A stretch of 64,000 nt of DNA from Lachnospiraceae bacterium (GCA_016290615.1 JAEEUS010000001.1:105226-169225); one strand, 5' to 3'; counted from the stretch's first letter, positions 39,511-50,620 are shown. The notes: generated by a model from the sequence alone, not told the origin. Numbers and translations: made by a program.

Positions 39511-40677
39511 TTACAGATCAAACAGTTTCTTTTTCTTTTTTGTTTCATTTCCGGCCTTGGAATCGGTATATTTCTTTGCGGCGTTTAGTGAATCACTTGT
39601 AGCCTCGTCAAATTTTCTTAACAGTTCCTTGGCTTCATGCGAAAGCTTTTCTGGCACCTGTACCACAAGTGTTACATAGTGATCGCCTCTTGTGTTCTTG
39701 TCACGAAGATACGGAACACCCTTGCCCTTTAATCTTACACGTGTATCTGTCTGAGTGCCGGCCTTTACTTCATATACTACCTTACCGTCGACAGTATCGA
39801 TCACTATATCTCCGCCGAGTGCCGCTACTGCATAGCTTACCGGTACTGTTGAGAATATATTCTGATCCTGTCTCTGGAAGATTGGATGTCTTCCGACAAT
39901 GACTTCAACAAGGACATCGCCTCTTGGACCGCCATTCACTCCGGGTTCACCCTGGCCTGCCAGTCTCTTGCACTGACCGTTGTCGATACCTGCCGGTATA
40001 TCAACAGCAAATCTCTTCTTTATCGGGATATATCCTGTTCCACGACAGTCAGGACATTTTTCCTTTATGATCTGACCTGTTCCGTTACAGTCAGGACAAG
40101 CCTGAACATTTCTTACCATTCCGAAGAATGACTGCTGCGTAAATACCACCTGGCCCTTGCCGTTACACTTTCCGCAGGTCACAGGCTTGGTTCCGGGCTT
40201 TGCTCCGCTGCCCTTACATGTCTTGCAGGCATCCTTTGTATTAAGCTCAACTTCCTTTTCGCATCCGAATATCGCTTCCTCAAAAGTGATACGCACGCTG
40301 GTACGGATGTTTGCGCCCTTCATAGGACCGTTGCTGGCTCGACCGGAACTTCTTCTGCCTCCAAAGAAATCTCCGAACAGATCTCCGAATATATCAGTGA
40401 AATCCATACCGCTGAAATCAAATCCGCCGCCGCCCATACCGCCTTGTTCAAAGGCCGCATGTCCGAACTGGTCATACTGTCTTCTCTTTTCGGGATCTGA
40501 CAGTACGGCATAAGCCTCGCTCGCTTCCTTGAATTTCTTTTCAGCCTCGGCATCTCCCGGATTCATATCCGGATGATATTTTTTAGCAAGAGCTCTATAT
40601 GCTTTTTTTAATGCGGCATCGTCAGCGTTCTTTTCAACGCCCAATACCTCGTAATAGTCTCTCTTCTGCTCTGCCAT
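39511..40677 (-). CDS. dnaJ: Chaperone DnaJ
   Basis: Hsp40 partner of DnaK. 388 residues with J domain (HPD in [10 protein letters not shown]), Gly/Phe region with [12 protein letters not shown], four CxxCxGxG zinc repeats ([32 protein letters not shown]), and two C-terminal substrate domains. Complete type I DnaJ. It ends in a Lys-rich tail ([11 protein letters not shown]). It is the last gene of the heat-shock operon, separated from dnaK by a hairpin-containing gap. Confidence 0.98.
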   Translation of the reverse strand: MAEQKRDYYEVLGVEKNADDAALKKAYRALAKKYHPDMNPGDAEAEKKFKEASEAYAVLSDPEKRRQYDQFGHAAFEQGGMGGGGFDFSGMDFTDIFGDLFGDFFGGRRSSGRASNGPMKGANIRTSVRITFEEAIFGCEKEVELNTKDACKTCKGSGAKPGTKPVTCGKCNGKGQVVFTQQSFFGMVRNVQACPDCNGTGQIIKEKCPDCRGTGYIPIKKRFAVDIPAGIDNGQCKRLAGQGEPGVNGGPRGDVLVEVIVGRHPIFQRQDQNIFSTVPVSYAVAALGGDIVIDTVDGKVVYEVKAGTQTDTRVRLKGKGVPYLRDKNTRGDHYVTLVVQVPEKLSHEAKELLRKFDEATSDSLNAAKKYTDSKAGNETKKKKKLFDL

Positions 40678-40713
40678 AATGTGTTTATTCCTCGTTTCCT
40701 AATTACACAGACT

Positions 40714-40733
40714 AAGGGGACAAGAGTCCCCTT
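40714..40733. other. Hairpin in the dnaK-dnaJ gap
   Basis: AAGGGGAC (40714-40721) pairs with GTCCCCTT (40726-40733), loop AAGA. No T-run follows, so it is more likely an mRNA processing or stability element, or weak attenuator, than a terminator. Confidence 0.6.
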
Positions 40734-40750
40734 TCGTCAGATATATTTAA

Positions 40751-42676
<1,926 letters not shown>

Positions 42677-42689
42677 TTATACTTATAAT

Positions 42690-43349
42690 CTATTGAGCAA
42701 CAGCAACCATGCTGTGTCTTACAACGCTGTCTCTGTACATGTAGCCTTTCTGCAGCTCCTGAGCAACTATGCCCTCTTCAAATTCTTCACTCTCAACCTG
42801 CATCACCGCATTGTGGAGATCTGGATTGAATTCCTGGCCTAAAGCTTCTATCGGTTTTACACCGAGCTTGTCGAGCTCTCCCATGAGCTGTTTGTATATC
42901 AGATTCATACCTTCATATATAGGATCTGTCTGATTTTCCTGTGGCACACTCGCGAGTCCTCTTTCAAAGTTATCTACGATAGGAAGCATCTTTTCTATAA
43001 CACTCTTGGCTCCCATTTCGAACATCGTAGCCTTTTCCTTCTCGGTACGTTTTCGATAATTCTCGAATTCCGCCATCTGACGCATAACCTTATCTTCAAG
43101 TTCTTTTTTCTGATTCTCGAGTGCCTCGAGCTTTTTATCTTTTTTCTTGAAGCTCTTATGCTTGCTGCCTTCTTCTTTTTCTTCTTCAGCTGCCTGATCG
43201 CCCTCAGTATTCTCTTCGGTTTCAGTCTCAGTGCCCTTATCTGTATCTTCAGAAGTCTGAGGTTCGTTATTTACTTCCTCTTTAGTCTGAGTTTCTTCTT
43301 CAGCTGAAGTATTTTCTTCATCGATTACTTCTTTTTCCTTATCAGACAT
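42690..43349 (-). CDS. grpE: Nucleotide exchange factor GrpE
   Basis: 219 residues. A long acidic, Glu/Thr-rich N-terminal arm (1-70) precedes the coiled coil and the beta-wing with the signature EALGQEFNPDLHNAVMQVES...VAQELQKGYMYRDSVVRHSMV. Exchanges ADP on DnaK. Start follows AAGGAACATTGAC, 18 bases after hrcA. Confidence 0.97.
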   Translation of the reverse strand: MSDKEKEVIDEENTSAEEETQTKEEVNNEPQTSEDTDKGTETETEENTEGDQAAEEEKEEGSKHKSFKKKDKKLEALENQKKELEDKVMRQMAEFENYRKRTEKEKATMFEMGAKSVIEKMLPIVDNFERGLASVPQENQTDPIYEGMNLIYKQLMGELDKLGVKPIEALGQEFNPDLHNAVMQVESEEFEEGIVAQELQKGYMYRDSVVRHSMVAVAQ

Positions 43350-43367
43350 GTCAATGTTCCTTTCTTA

Positions 43368-44393
43368 CTATTTCTTATATATGGAATCAAGCTGGTTCAT
43401 AACGTTCTTTAAATTGTCGACCACCTTGTCATAATCCATTCTCTTGGGTCCGATGATACCGATCGTGCCCTTCATGCCTTCGCCCAGATCATATGTCGCT
43501 GTCACTATGCTGCAGTCCTTCATGGCGGTTATCGGAGATTCATTTCCTATATAAACCTGAATTCCGGTACTGCTCTCATCAGCCAGTGTATCCTGAACGA
43601 GTCTTCCGAGCACCTGCTTTTCCTCAAGAGTGTTTATGAGCTCGCTGGCCTTGTGATTGTCTGAAAGCTCAGGGTACTTGAGAATGTTGTTTGCACCGCT
43701 CGTATAGATCTCAAGGTCTTCCTCTTCATGTATTGCAGAGGCAACCGCATCTATCACTTCACCGATAAGATCGCCGTGTATTCCGGCCTGCTGCTTGAGA
43801 GCCGTTATCATCGCAAGATTGATCTCTTCGATCGATAATCCGTTAAGATGAGTGTTAAGAAGGATGTTTAGCTTAAGTATTGTCTCGTCATCCATCTCCT
43901 GGGTTATATCGATTATGCTGTTTTTGATAACATTTCCTTCAACAACGATGACTGCAAGCAGCTGCTCTACATTAACCTTGGTGAGCTGTATGAACTTCAG
44001 CTTATTGCGATGTATCGTCGGTGCGGATACCATAGTCGCATAATTGGTATTCACAGCCAAAAGCTTTGCCGTCTGCTTTAGAAGATGATCTAGCTTTTCT
44101 TCCTTATCAAGAAGCTCGCCTTTAAGCTCATCGACTTCCTTCTGCTTTTCCAGCATCAGTTCATCAACATACAGTCTGTAGCCTGCATCTGACGGAATAC
44201 GTCCTGCAGATGTGTGCGGCTGCAATATGTACCCCATCTCTTCAAGATCCGCCATCTCGTTTCTAATCGTGGCCGAACTGAGATTTAAATCGGTGTACTT
44301 TGAAATTGTTCTGCTCCCGACCGGTTCGCCTGTCTCAAGATAGTTGCGGATGATAGCCTGGAGTATCTTTTTCTTTCTGTCAGTAAGCTCCAT
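43368..44393 (-). CDS. hrcA: Heat-inducible transcription repressor HrcA
   Basis: Binds CIRCE and represses its own operon. 341 residues with the N-terminal winged helix (MELTDRKKKILQAIIRNYLE, PVGSRTISKYTDLNLSSATIRNEMADLEEMGY) and the GAF-like dimer core. The open frame runs 13 codons further into the CIRCE element, but ATG at 44391-44393 matches the family N-terminus, so it is chosen; the Shine-Dalgarno is weak, in line with low repressor synthesis. Confidence 0.97.
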   Translation of the reverse strand: MELTDRKKKILQAIIRNYLETGEPVGSRTISKYTDLNLSSATIRNEMADLEEMGYILQPHTSAGRIPSDAGYRLYVDELMLEKQKEVDELKGELLDKEEKLDHLLKQTAKLLAVNTNYATMVSAPTIHRNKLKFIQLTKVNVEQLLAVIVVEGNVIKNSIIDITQEMDDETILKLNILLNTHLNGLSIEEINLAMITALKQQAGIHGDLIGEVIDAVASAIHEEEDLEIYTSGANNILKYPELSDNHKASELINTLEEKQVLGRLVQDTLADESSTGIQVYIGNESPITAMKDCSIVTATYDLGEGMKGTIGIIGPKRMDYDKVVDNLKNVMNQLDSIYKK

Positions 44394-44421
44394 ATCGGAT
44401 ATCCATCTTAAATCTGGTCTG

Positions 44422-44448
44422 TTAGCACTCACCTCTTTCGAGTGCTAA
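44422..44448. promoter_or_regulatory. CIRCE operator
   Basis: TTAGCACTC-N9-GAGTGCTAA, a perfect match to the CIRCE consensus, 28 bases upstream of the hrcA start and 17 bases downstream of the -10. HrcA binding site for heat-shock control. Confidence 0.98.
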
Positions 44449-44464
44449 TATCTTTGCAACACTT

Positions 44465-44493
44465 AAGATACCACCCTTATATGCCAATGTCAA
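44465..44493 (-). promoter_or_regulatory. Promoter of the hrcA operon
   Basis: Minus strand reads TTGACA, 17 bases, TATCTT, immediately upstream of CIRCE. Confidence 0.82.
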
Positions 44494-44517
44494 CACATAG
44501 AAATATTAAAAAAATAT

Positions 44518-44548
44518 AAAAAAATGACCCGGTTTGATAACCGGGTCA
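44518..44548 (-). terminator. Intrinsic terminator of the DUF6465-type gene
   Basis: Minus strand TGACCCGG/CCGGGTCA stem with an 8-base interior, followed by TTTTTTT. Confidence 0.9.
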
Positions 44549-44572
44549 GATCTTTGTTAAATCGTTGAAATA

Positions 44573-45127
44573 TTAGATATCGAATGAACCTGTGATATCA
44601 TCGTTGAATACGTAGTAAACCTTGCTCTCTTCAGGCTTAACAAAAAGCTGAACCTTCTTGAGCTCAGAAGCCTTCTTGTCATAGTCGTATGCCCATACAT
44701 CCTTAGCGATCTTGATAAGTGACTCCTGTGTGTATTCCTTCTCAGCGAACTGAAGCATAACCTCAGCTGCTACAGCTGCCTTCTTAGCAGGTGCTGCTAC
44801 CTTCTTAGCTGCTGCCTTCTTAGGAGCTGCTGTCTTCTTTGCAGGTGCTGCTACCTTCTTAGCTGCTGCCTTCTTAGGAGTTGCTGTCTTCTTTGCAGGT
44901 GCTGCTACTTTCTTCTCAGCTGCTGCCTTCTTGGGAGCTGCTGTCTTCTTTGCAGGTGCTGCTACCTTCTTAGCTGCTGCCTTCTTGGGAGCTGCTGTCT
45001 TCTTTGCAGGTGCTGCTACCTTCTTAACTTCTTCCTTCTTCTCTGCAACTGCTGCCTTAACCTCAGTTGCCTTAGCTTCAACTTTCTTCTCTGCATCAAG
45101 TGATGCTGCTACCTTTGCGATTGGCAT
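44573..45127 (-). CDS. Histone H1-like Lys/Ala/Pro-repeat protein with DUF6465-type domain
   Basis: 184 residues, very basic. Residues ~30-120 are about five copies of an 18-residue unit VAAPAKKTAAPKKAAAKK, as in H1- or AlgP-like DNA-binding tails. Residues ~125-184 form a small folded domain (VMLQFAEKEYTQESLIKIAKD, KVYYVFNDDITGSFDI) that I associate with the DUF6465 family common in Lachnospiraceae. A nucleoid- or RNA-binding role is suggested by charge, not shown. Start ATG at 45125-45127 follows AGGGAG; the in-frame upstream TTG lies inside the Shine-Dalgarno. Confidence 0.75.
   Translation of the reverse strand: MPIAKVAASLDAEKKVEAKATEVKAAVAEKKEEVKKVAAPAKKTAAPKKAAAKKVAAPAKKTAAPKKAAAEKKVAAPAKKTATPKKAAAKKVAAPAKKTAAPKKAAAKKVAAPAKKAAVAAEVMLQFAEKEYTQESLIKIAKDVWAYDYDKKASELKKVQLFVKPEESKVYYVFNDDITGSFDI
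44782..45030. repeat. Coding tandem repeats, 54-base period
   Basis: The DNA encodes the 18-residue units of the protein above; copies are nearly identical with a few third-base changes, and one copy is one codon longer (57 bases, extra Glu). This makes the locus prone to length change. Confidence 0.9.
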
Positions 45128-45167
45128 TTTCTTTTCTCCCTTCAATAAACAAATCGTCTATTAACCC

Positions 45168-45184
45168 GCAGGACATAGTCCTGC
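45168..45184. other. Leader hairpin of the DUF6465-type gene
   Basis: GCAGGAC-ATA-GTCCTGC, a perfect seven-pair stem, about 40 bases before the start codon and downstream of the promoter. No T-run, so mRNA stability or translation control is more likely than termination. Confidence 0.6.
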
Positions 45185-45211
45185 TACAACTCTTAGTTAC
45201 CTATGTAAAAA

Positions 45212-45241
45212 AGTTTAACGCAATAAATGCAAGCGTGTCAA
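45212..45241 (-). promoter_or_regulatory. Candidate promoter of the DUF6465-type gene
   Basis: Minus strand reads TTGACA (perfect -35), 18 bases, TAAACT (4 of 6). It lies 85 bases before the start and gives a long leader with the hairpin above. Confidence 0.5.
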
Positions 45242-45303
45242 CGCAAATACTTACAAAAGATACTCTCTTTTACTTGCAGGAATATAAATGTTGCATAAAA
45301 AAA

Positions 45304-46488
45304 TCAGTACATTTCTCTTACAAACCTTCTGAGAGCCTCAAGACTTCTTTCTACTTTCTCTGTTGAGATACAGTATGCGAGTCTGAAATGACCGGGACAT
45401 CCGAAGCTGTCTGAAGGTACTCCGATGAAGTCATATCTTTTTGCTTTTTCGCAAAACGCTATTGCGTCATCCTCGAGTGCCTTGGGGAATATGTAGAATG
45501 TTCCGCCCGGCTTTACACACTCGAATCCAAGATCTGTAAGCTCATCATAGAGTATGTTCATGTTTCTCTCATATACGCTCATGTCGGCAGTCAGATCAAG
45601 GTTCTCCGCAACAGCAAGCTGAATAAGTGAAGCAGGACAGTTGTGTCCTATTCCTCTTGATATCTGTCCGCACATGACAGCCATCTTGTCAGCGCCTTCG
45701 CATTTCGGATTTATTGCAACGTAACCGATACGCTCTCCGGGAAGAGACAAAGACTTTGAGAATGAATAACATGAGATCGTATGATCATAGAACTTTGAAA
45801 CATACGGTGCATCCACTCCCTCAAATACGATCTCTCTGTAAGGCTCATCGCTTATCAGATATATCACATGGCCGTACTGTTTTGATTTTTCTGTCAGTAT
45901 GTTTGAGAGTTTCTCAATAGTGTTTGTAGAATAGCATATGCCAGACGGGTTGTTTGGTGTGTTTACCATAACAGCCATTGTCTTTTCATTTATCATTGAT
46001 TCGAATGCTTCAAAGTTTATCTGGAAACTCTTTACATCGGCAGGAACAACTTTAAGAACCGCGCCGGTTAAGTTTACATACGGATTGTACTCAGGGAAAA
46101 AAGGTGCAAATGTCAGTACCTCATCACCGGGAACGGTAACGAGTCTTAACGCGTGAGCTATAGCACCTGCGGCACCGCTGGTCATGAATATATGATCCAT
46201 CGTATAGTTCATACCGAATCTTCTGTTTAGGGAAGCCGCAACCTTTACTCTGACTTCAGGTATGCCAAGACTCTGACTGTATCCGTGAAGCTCCATTGAG
46301 CTCTTTGTCGAAAGCAGTTCAATCATTGTCTGATTTACCGCATCGGGAACAGGTACCGAAGGATTGCCGAGCGTATAGTCAAATACGTTATCGTATCCTA
46401 TCTCTTTTCCTCTTGCTACCGCATACTCCGAAAGGTTTCTTATGACCGATTTTGCTGATAACATATCAACATATGTCTGTACTAACAT
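45304..46488 (-). CDS. Class I PLP-dependent aminotransferase
   Basis: 394 residues, fold type I. Substrate/PLP residues: NTPNNPSG, SDEPYREIVFEG, and the PLP Lys in SFSKSLSLPGERIGY. Conserved C-terminal Arg in FRLAYCIS. Member of the aspartate/aromatic aminotransferase superfamily; the amino acid is not determined. Start ATG at 46486-46488 overlaps the kinase-like gene stop and follows GGGAG. Distal to livHMGF, which suggests branched-chain or other amino-acid metabolism, by context only. Confidence 0.9.
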   Translation of the reverse strand: MLVQTYVDMLSAKSVIRNLSEYAVARGKEIGYDNVFDYTLGNPSVPVPDAVNQTMIELLSTKSSMELHGYSQSLGIPEVRVKVAASLNRRFGMNYTMDHIFMTSGAAGAIAHALRLVTVPGDEVLTFAPFFPEYNPYVNLTGAVLKVVPADVKSFQINFEAFESMINEKTMAVMVNTPNNPSGICYSTNTIEKLSNILTEKSKQYGHVIYLISDEPYREIVFEGVDAPYVSKFYDHTISCYSFSKSLSLPGERIGYVAINPKCEGADKMAVMCGQISRGIGHNCPASLIQLAVAENLDLTADMSVYERNMNILYDELTDLGFECVKPGGTFYIFPKALEDDAIAFCEKAKRYDFIGVPSDSFGCPGHFRLAYCISTEKVERSLEALRRFVREMY

Positions 46489-47102
46489 CTGTTCTTCTCC
46501 CACGTCTTAATATAATCCATCACCATATCCGACAAGGCATCCACCGACATGCTGCCCGTGTTTATGCACAGGTCATAATTGGTAGCCTCATCGATCTTGC
46601 TGCCCGTAAAGTGATAGTAATAGGCTTTTCTGAATTTATCTACTTTAGCGATCCTTTTTTCCGCTTCCTTCTCGTCAAGACCGCAGACTTCCATCGTCCT
46701 TTTTATGCAGTTGCTTTCCGATGCGTAGCAGAAGATCCTGATCACATCCTTGTTGTCGGATAATACCGCATCCGCACATCTTCCCATGATGACGCAGTCT
46801 TCGCCTTCAGATAATTCTCTTATCATCTTGGCCTGAAGCCTGAACAGATTGCTCTCTGACGTATATCTTTTATCCGACGGCGGCAGAGGACCCCAGTCAT
46901 CTATCCATCCTGTATCCGTACCTATATATGTATGATTGAGCTTCTCATCAGATTCACCGAACAGCGCTTCGTTTATTCCTGTCTGATCAGACAGCATCCT
47001 CATAAGCTCCCTGTCATAGAACTTGCATCCTAGCTTTTCAGCCAGTGCCTTACCCATGACGCGTCCGCCGCTTCCGTATGTTCTGGATATTGTTATAACC
47101 AT
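46482..47102 (-). CDS. Cytidylate kinase-like family protein
   Basis: 206 residues, P-loop kinase of the cytidylate-kinase-like group. The nucleotide site is modified: ISRTYGSGGRVMGKALAEKLG lacks the standard GxxGxGK[ST] spacing. FYDRELM and MGRCADAVL follow family strands. True Cmk enzymes have a different N-terminus, so the substrate is open. It overlaps the aminotransferase by seven bases and starts 11 bases after livF. Confidence 0.8.
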   Translation of the reverse strand: MVITISRTYGSGGRVMGKALAEKLGCKFYDRELMRMLSDQTGINEALFGESDEKLNHTYIGTDTGWIDDWGPLPPSDKRYTSESNLFRLQAKMIRELSEGEDCVIMGRCADAVLSDNKDVIRIFCYASESNCIKRTMEVCGLDEKEAEKRIAKVDKFRKAYYYHFTGSKIDEATNYDLCINTGSMSVDALSDMVMDYIKTWEKNRC

Positions 47103-47113
47103 GCTTACCTCCT

Positions 47114-47824
47114 TTATTCTCCGAGATATGCCTTCTTTACCGATTCATCATTCATCAGTGTCTTTGCATCACCAGAAAGGGTGATGTTTCCTGTTTCAAG
47201 CACGTATGCCCTGTCGGCTATCGAAAGCGCCTTCTTGGCATTCTGCTCAACCAAGAGCACCGTTGTACCCGACGCTGATATTTCCTTTATTATCTTAAAT
47301 ATCTCTTCAACAAAGATCGGTGAAAGACCCATGCTGGGCTCATCCATAAGGATGAGTTTGGGATGAGACATCAGAGCTCTTCCCATTGCAAGCATCTGCT
47401 GCTCACCGCCTGATAAGGTTCCCGCAAGCTGATTCTTTCTTTCCTCGAGTCTCGGGAAGGATTTGTATACCTTCTCAAGAGTCTCGTTAAGCTCGTTCTT
47501 GTCTTTTCTCGAATAAGCTCCGAGCTTTAAGTTTTCAAGCACGGTCAGCTGGGCAAACACCCTTCTGCCTTCAGGCACATGGCTCATTCCCATGTATACT
47601 ATCTTGTGAGCGGGGACTTTTGTGATATCCTTTCCTTCAAACATGACTGTTCCCGCGGTCTTGTTTAAAAGTCCGCTTACAGCATGAAGGATGGTTGTCT
47701 TTCCCGCGCCGTTTGCACCGATAAGAGATATTACCTCTCCTTCGTTTACCTCAAAGCTAACTCCCTTTATAGCCTTTATGACTCCGTAATTAACTTCAAG
47801 ATCCTTTACTTCAAGCATCGCCAT
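47114..47824 (-). CDS. livF: Branched-chain amino acid ABC transporter ATPase LivF
   Basis: 236 residues. Walker A GANGAGKTT, signature LSGGEQQML, Walker B LILMDEPSMGLSP, and the Liv-typical HVPEGRRVFAQLTVLENL. Cytoplasmic nucleotide-binding subunit, pairs with LivG. Four bases after livG. Confidence 0.96.
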   Translation of the reverse strand: MAMLEVKDLEVNYGVIKAIKGVSFEVNEGEVISLIGANGAGKTTILHAVSGLLNKTAGTVMFEGKDITKVPAHKIVYMGMSHVPEGRRVFAQLTVLENLKLGAYSRKDKNELNETLEKVYKSFPRLEERKNQLAGTLSGGEQQMLAMGRALMSHPKLILMDEPSMGLSPIFVEEIFKIIKEISASGTTVLLVEQNAKKALSIADRAYVLETGNITLSGDAKTLMNDESVKKAYLGE

Positions 47825-47828
47825 AAAA

Positions 47829-48587
47829 TTATTCTCCCAGATATGCCTTTATAACTTCCGGATCGTTAAGAACATCCGCGGTCTTGCCCTGTGCGAGTAC
47901 CTGGCCGAAGTTAAGCACTGTTAATCTTTCACATATTCCCGATACAAGCTTCATGTCATGCTCGATAAGAAGTATCGTCATATCAAACTTCTTTCTGATG
48001 AGCTGTATCGTATCCATGAGTTCCTTTGTTTCATTCGGGTTCATTCCAGCTGCCGGTTCATCCAAAAGCAGAAGCTTGGGATTGGTTGCAAGAGCTCTTG
48101 CTATCTCGAGCTTTCTCTGTTTTCCGTAGGGAAGATTTCCTGCTGAGAGCATGGCTTCCTTATCAAGATCAAAGACGCTCAAAAGCTCCATGGCTTTTTC
48201 ATCCATAGACTTTTCAGTCTTGTAATACTTCGGCAGTCTGAAGATGCCTGCTATCGTTGAATAGGCATATTCGTTGTGAAGTCCCGCCTTTACATTGTCG
48301 AGCACGCTAAGTTTTCCAAACAGACGGATGTTCTGGAAGGTACGAGCAATGCCTTCCTGATTTATCTGTGTGGTCTTCATTCCCGTGATATTCTTATCAT
48401 CGAGCTTTATTATGCCGTCGGTGGGCTTGTATACTCCGGTGAGCATGTTAAATACTGTAGTCTTTCCTGCACCGTTAGGACCGATGAGTCCGTAAAGCTC
48501 GCCTTTTTCAATATGAACTTCAAAGTTGTCAACCGCTCTTAATCCGCCAAAAGAGATACCGAGGTTGGTTACATCAAGTAATGCCAT
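47829..48587 (-). CDS. livG: Branched-chain amino acid ABC transporter ATPase LivG
   Basis: 252 residues. Walker A GPNGAGKTT, LPYGKQRKLEIARAL signature, LLLDEPAAGMNPNE, typical of LivG. The frame is open further into livM, but ATG at 48585-48587 follows AGGAGG and starts the conserved sequence. Second ATPase of the transporter. Confidence 0.96.
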   Translation of the reverse strand: MALLDVTNLGISFGGLRAVDNFEVHIEKGELYGLIGPNGAGKTTVFNMLTGVYKPTDGIIKLDDKNITGMKTTQINQEGIARTFQNIRLFGKLSVLDNVKAGLHNEYAYSTIAGIFRLPKYYKTEKSMDEKAMELLSVFDLDKEAMLSAGNLPYGKQRKLEIARALATNPKLLLLDEPAAGMNPNETKELMDTIQLIRKKFDMTILLIEHDMKLVSGICERLTVLNFGQVLAQGKTADVLNDPEVIKAYLGE

Positions 48588-48588
48588 T

Positions 48589-49656
48589 CTAGTGTACCTC
48601 CTCTGTCTGTTTTTTCTTTGCAAGGAGTTTCTTTATGGAATACTTCTCCTTGAACTCGATTGCACCCGGGCTTGCATTAAACAGCATGAGTGCGATGAGT
48701 ACGACTGAATATATTAACATACGGTAGTCGCTGAAGCCTCTTAAAAGCTCAGGTAAAACCGTAAGTATGGTCGCAGCTATGATAGAGCCTCTGATATTTC
48801 CGATGCCGCCCAAAACGACGTATACGAGTATCATGATCGACATGTTGTATCCGAAGTTTTTGGGAAGCGCATTAAGTGTTGAAAGGTTGTGCGCATACAG
48901 TGCACCTGCTATTCCCGCAAGAGCTGCTGATATCGAAAATGCCATGAGCTTGTATTTGCTTATATTTATCCCTATAGATTCTGCAGCTATCCTGTTGTCT
49001 CTGATAGCCATTACAGCACGACCGCTTCTTGAATGCATGAAGTTTAATACAACAAAAAGCGTGATGAGCAAAAGCACTATGCCTATAGTAAAGTTTGAAT
49101 CATGAGGAGTTCCTGTGATACCCTGGGCGCCGTTTATTATGACCTTGCCGTCATCCTTAAGGCCCAGTGATATAGAATCCTTTATGGATATGTGCATGCC
49201 GTCAGAATCTCTGCCTACATACAGGATATTTACGATGTTTTTTATTATCTCGCCAAATGCCAGTGTTACGATAGCCAGATAGTCACCACGCAGTCTAAGT
49301 ACCGGGATTCCGATTATGATTCCGAAGAATGCGGCAACGAGTGCGCTGATCACAAGAGCGATGAAAAATCTTATGAACGAATTGGTGATCACATCCTTCA
49401 TGCACATAGAAAAGAAAGCTGATGAGAATGCTCCCACACACATGAATCCCGCATGTCCGAGACTCAGTTCTCCGAGTATTCCGACAGTAAGGTTAAGACT
49501 TACGGCAAGTATGCTGTAAACGCATATAGGAACAAGAAGTCCGCTAAAGAGACTTGTAAGATTTCCCGTTCCCTTAAGGATCGTCATTATGATATAGAAA
49601 AGGATGACCATGCCGTATGTTATAAGGTAATCCCTGTTAAGCTTTATCTTCTTCAT
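48589..49656 (-). CDS. livM: Branched-chain amino acid ABC transporter permease LivM
   Basis: 355 residues, about nine membrane helices, with GILGELSLGHAGFM and the EAA-like GDYLAIVTLAFGEII. The upstream GTG of the open frame is discarded because ATG at 49654-49656 follows TAGGTGA. Overlaps the end region of livH closely (10-base gap). Confidence 0.95.
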   Translation of the reverse strand: MKKIKLNRDYLITYGMVILFYIIMTILKGTGNLTSLFSGLLVPICVYSILAVSLNLTVGILGELSLGHAGFMCVGAFSSAFFSMCMKDVITNSFIRFFIALVISALVAAFFGIIIGIPVLRLRGDYLAIVTLAFGEIIKNIVNILYVGRDSDGMHISIKDSISLGLKDDGKVIINGAQGITGTPHDSNFTIGIVLLLITLFVVLNFMHSRSGRAVMAIRDNRIAAESIGINISKYKLMAFSISAALAGIAGALYAHNLSTLNALPKNFGYNMSIMILVYVVLGGIGNIRGSIIAATILTVLPELLRGFSDYRMLIYSVVLIALMLFNASPGAIEFKEKYSIKKLLAKKKQTEEVH

Positions 49657-49665
49657 CCGGATCAC

Positions 49666-50547
49666 CTACACTTTCTCGCTTATCTTCTTGCCAAGAAGTC
49701 CCGTAGGCTTAACAAGAAGGACTATGATCAATACTGAAAATACAATGGCATCAGCCATCTGAGATGATATATATGACTTGCTCAGACTCTCAATGACTCC
49801 AAGCAGTATTCCGCCTATAAGTGCTCCGGGTATGGAACCAATGCCTCCGAATACGGCAGCAACGAAAGCCTTTATACCGGGCATGGAACCCGTATAGGGA
49901 TTCAATGAAGGATATGCTGAGCAGAGCAGTACTCCCGCTATCGCAGCAAGACCAGATCCAATGGCAAACGTAAGTGATATGGTCGCATTAACATTTACAC
50001 CCATCAGTTCCGCTGCTCCCTTGTCCTCGGATACTGCAAGCATTGCCTGACCGGCCTTAGTCTTCTTTATAAACAGGGTAAGAACAGTCATGATGATCAT
50101 ACAGCAGAGTATGGTCACTATAGTCTCTCCCGTTATCGTTATCTGTCCGTCTGCTATTACAAGTGGCTTAACCTTTACAACCGATGTGAACAGCTTTATA
50201 TCGCTTCCGAAAATGATGAGCGCAAGGTTCTGCAGAAAGTAGCTGACACCTATGGCAGTAATCAGTACCGCGAGACTCGTCGCGTTTCTAAGCGGTTTGT
50301 AAGCTATCCTTTCTATTGTCATACCAAGCAGTGTGCATATCACGATGGATACCAGTACGGAAAGCACGGGAGATAATCCCATTCTTGTCGACATGGTGAA
50401 TACCACGAATCCTCCGACCATGATAACATCGCCGTGTGCGAAATTAAGCATCTTGGCTATGCCGTATACCATGGTATAGCCGAGCGCTATGATAGCATAT
50501 ACGCTGCCAAGACTTATACCGTTAATAAGATAATTCAAAAAGCTCAT
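49666..50547 (-). CDS. livH: Branched-chain amino acid ABC transporter permease LivH
   Basis: 293 residues, eight or so membrane helices, with MLNFAHGDVIMVGGF near the N-terminus and AVFGGIGSIPGALIGG near the C-terminus, both characteristic. ATG follows GGGAGGAAGTC. First gene of livHMGF, with its own promoter. Confidence 0.96.
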   Translation of the reverse strand: MSFLNYLINGISLGSVYAIIALGYTMVYGIAKMLNFAHGDVIMVGGFVVFTMSTRMGLSPVLSVLVSIVICTLLGMTIERIAYKPLRNATSLAVLITAIGVSYFLQNLALIIFGSDIKLFTSVVKVKPLVIADGQITITGETIVTILCCMIIMTVLTLFIKKTKAGQAMLAVSEDKGAAELMGVNVNATISLTFAIGSGLAAIAGVLLCSAYPSLNPYTGSMPGIKAFVAAVFGGIGSIPGALIGGILLGVIESLSKSYISSQMADAIVFSVLIIVLLVKPTGLLGKKISEKV

Positions 50548-50570
50548 GACTTCCTCCCAATCATCTTTCT

Positions 50571-50599
50571 ATTATATGCACTCAGCCTGTTTTATGCAA
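50571..50599 (-). promoter_or_regulatory. Promoter of livHMGF
   Basis: Minus strand reads TTGCAT, 17 bases, TATAAT, 24 bases before livH and just after the livJ terminator. It lets permease genes be expressed apart from the binding protein. Confidence 0.75.
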
Positions 50600-50620
50600 G
50601 TTTGTAGGCTTAGAACAAAT

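Noticed and set aside
44782..45030. CRISPR array or mobile repeat
   Set aside because: The 54-base repeats are continuous in-frame coding units without spacers, and no cas genes are near.
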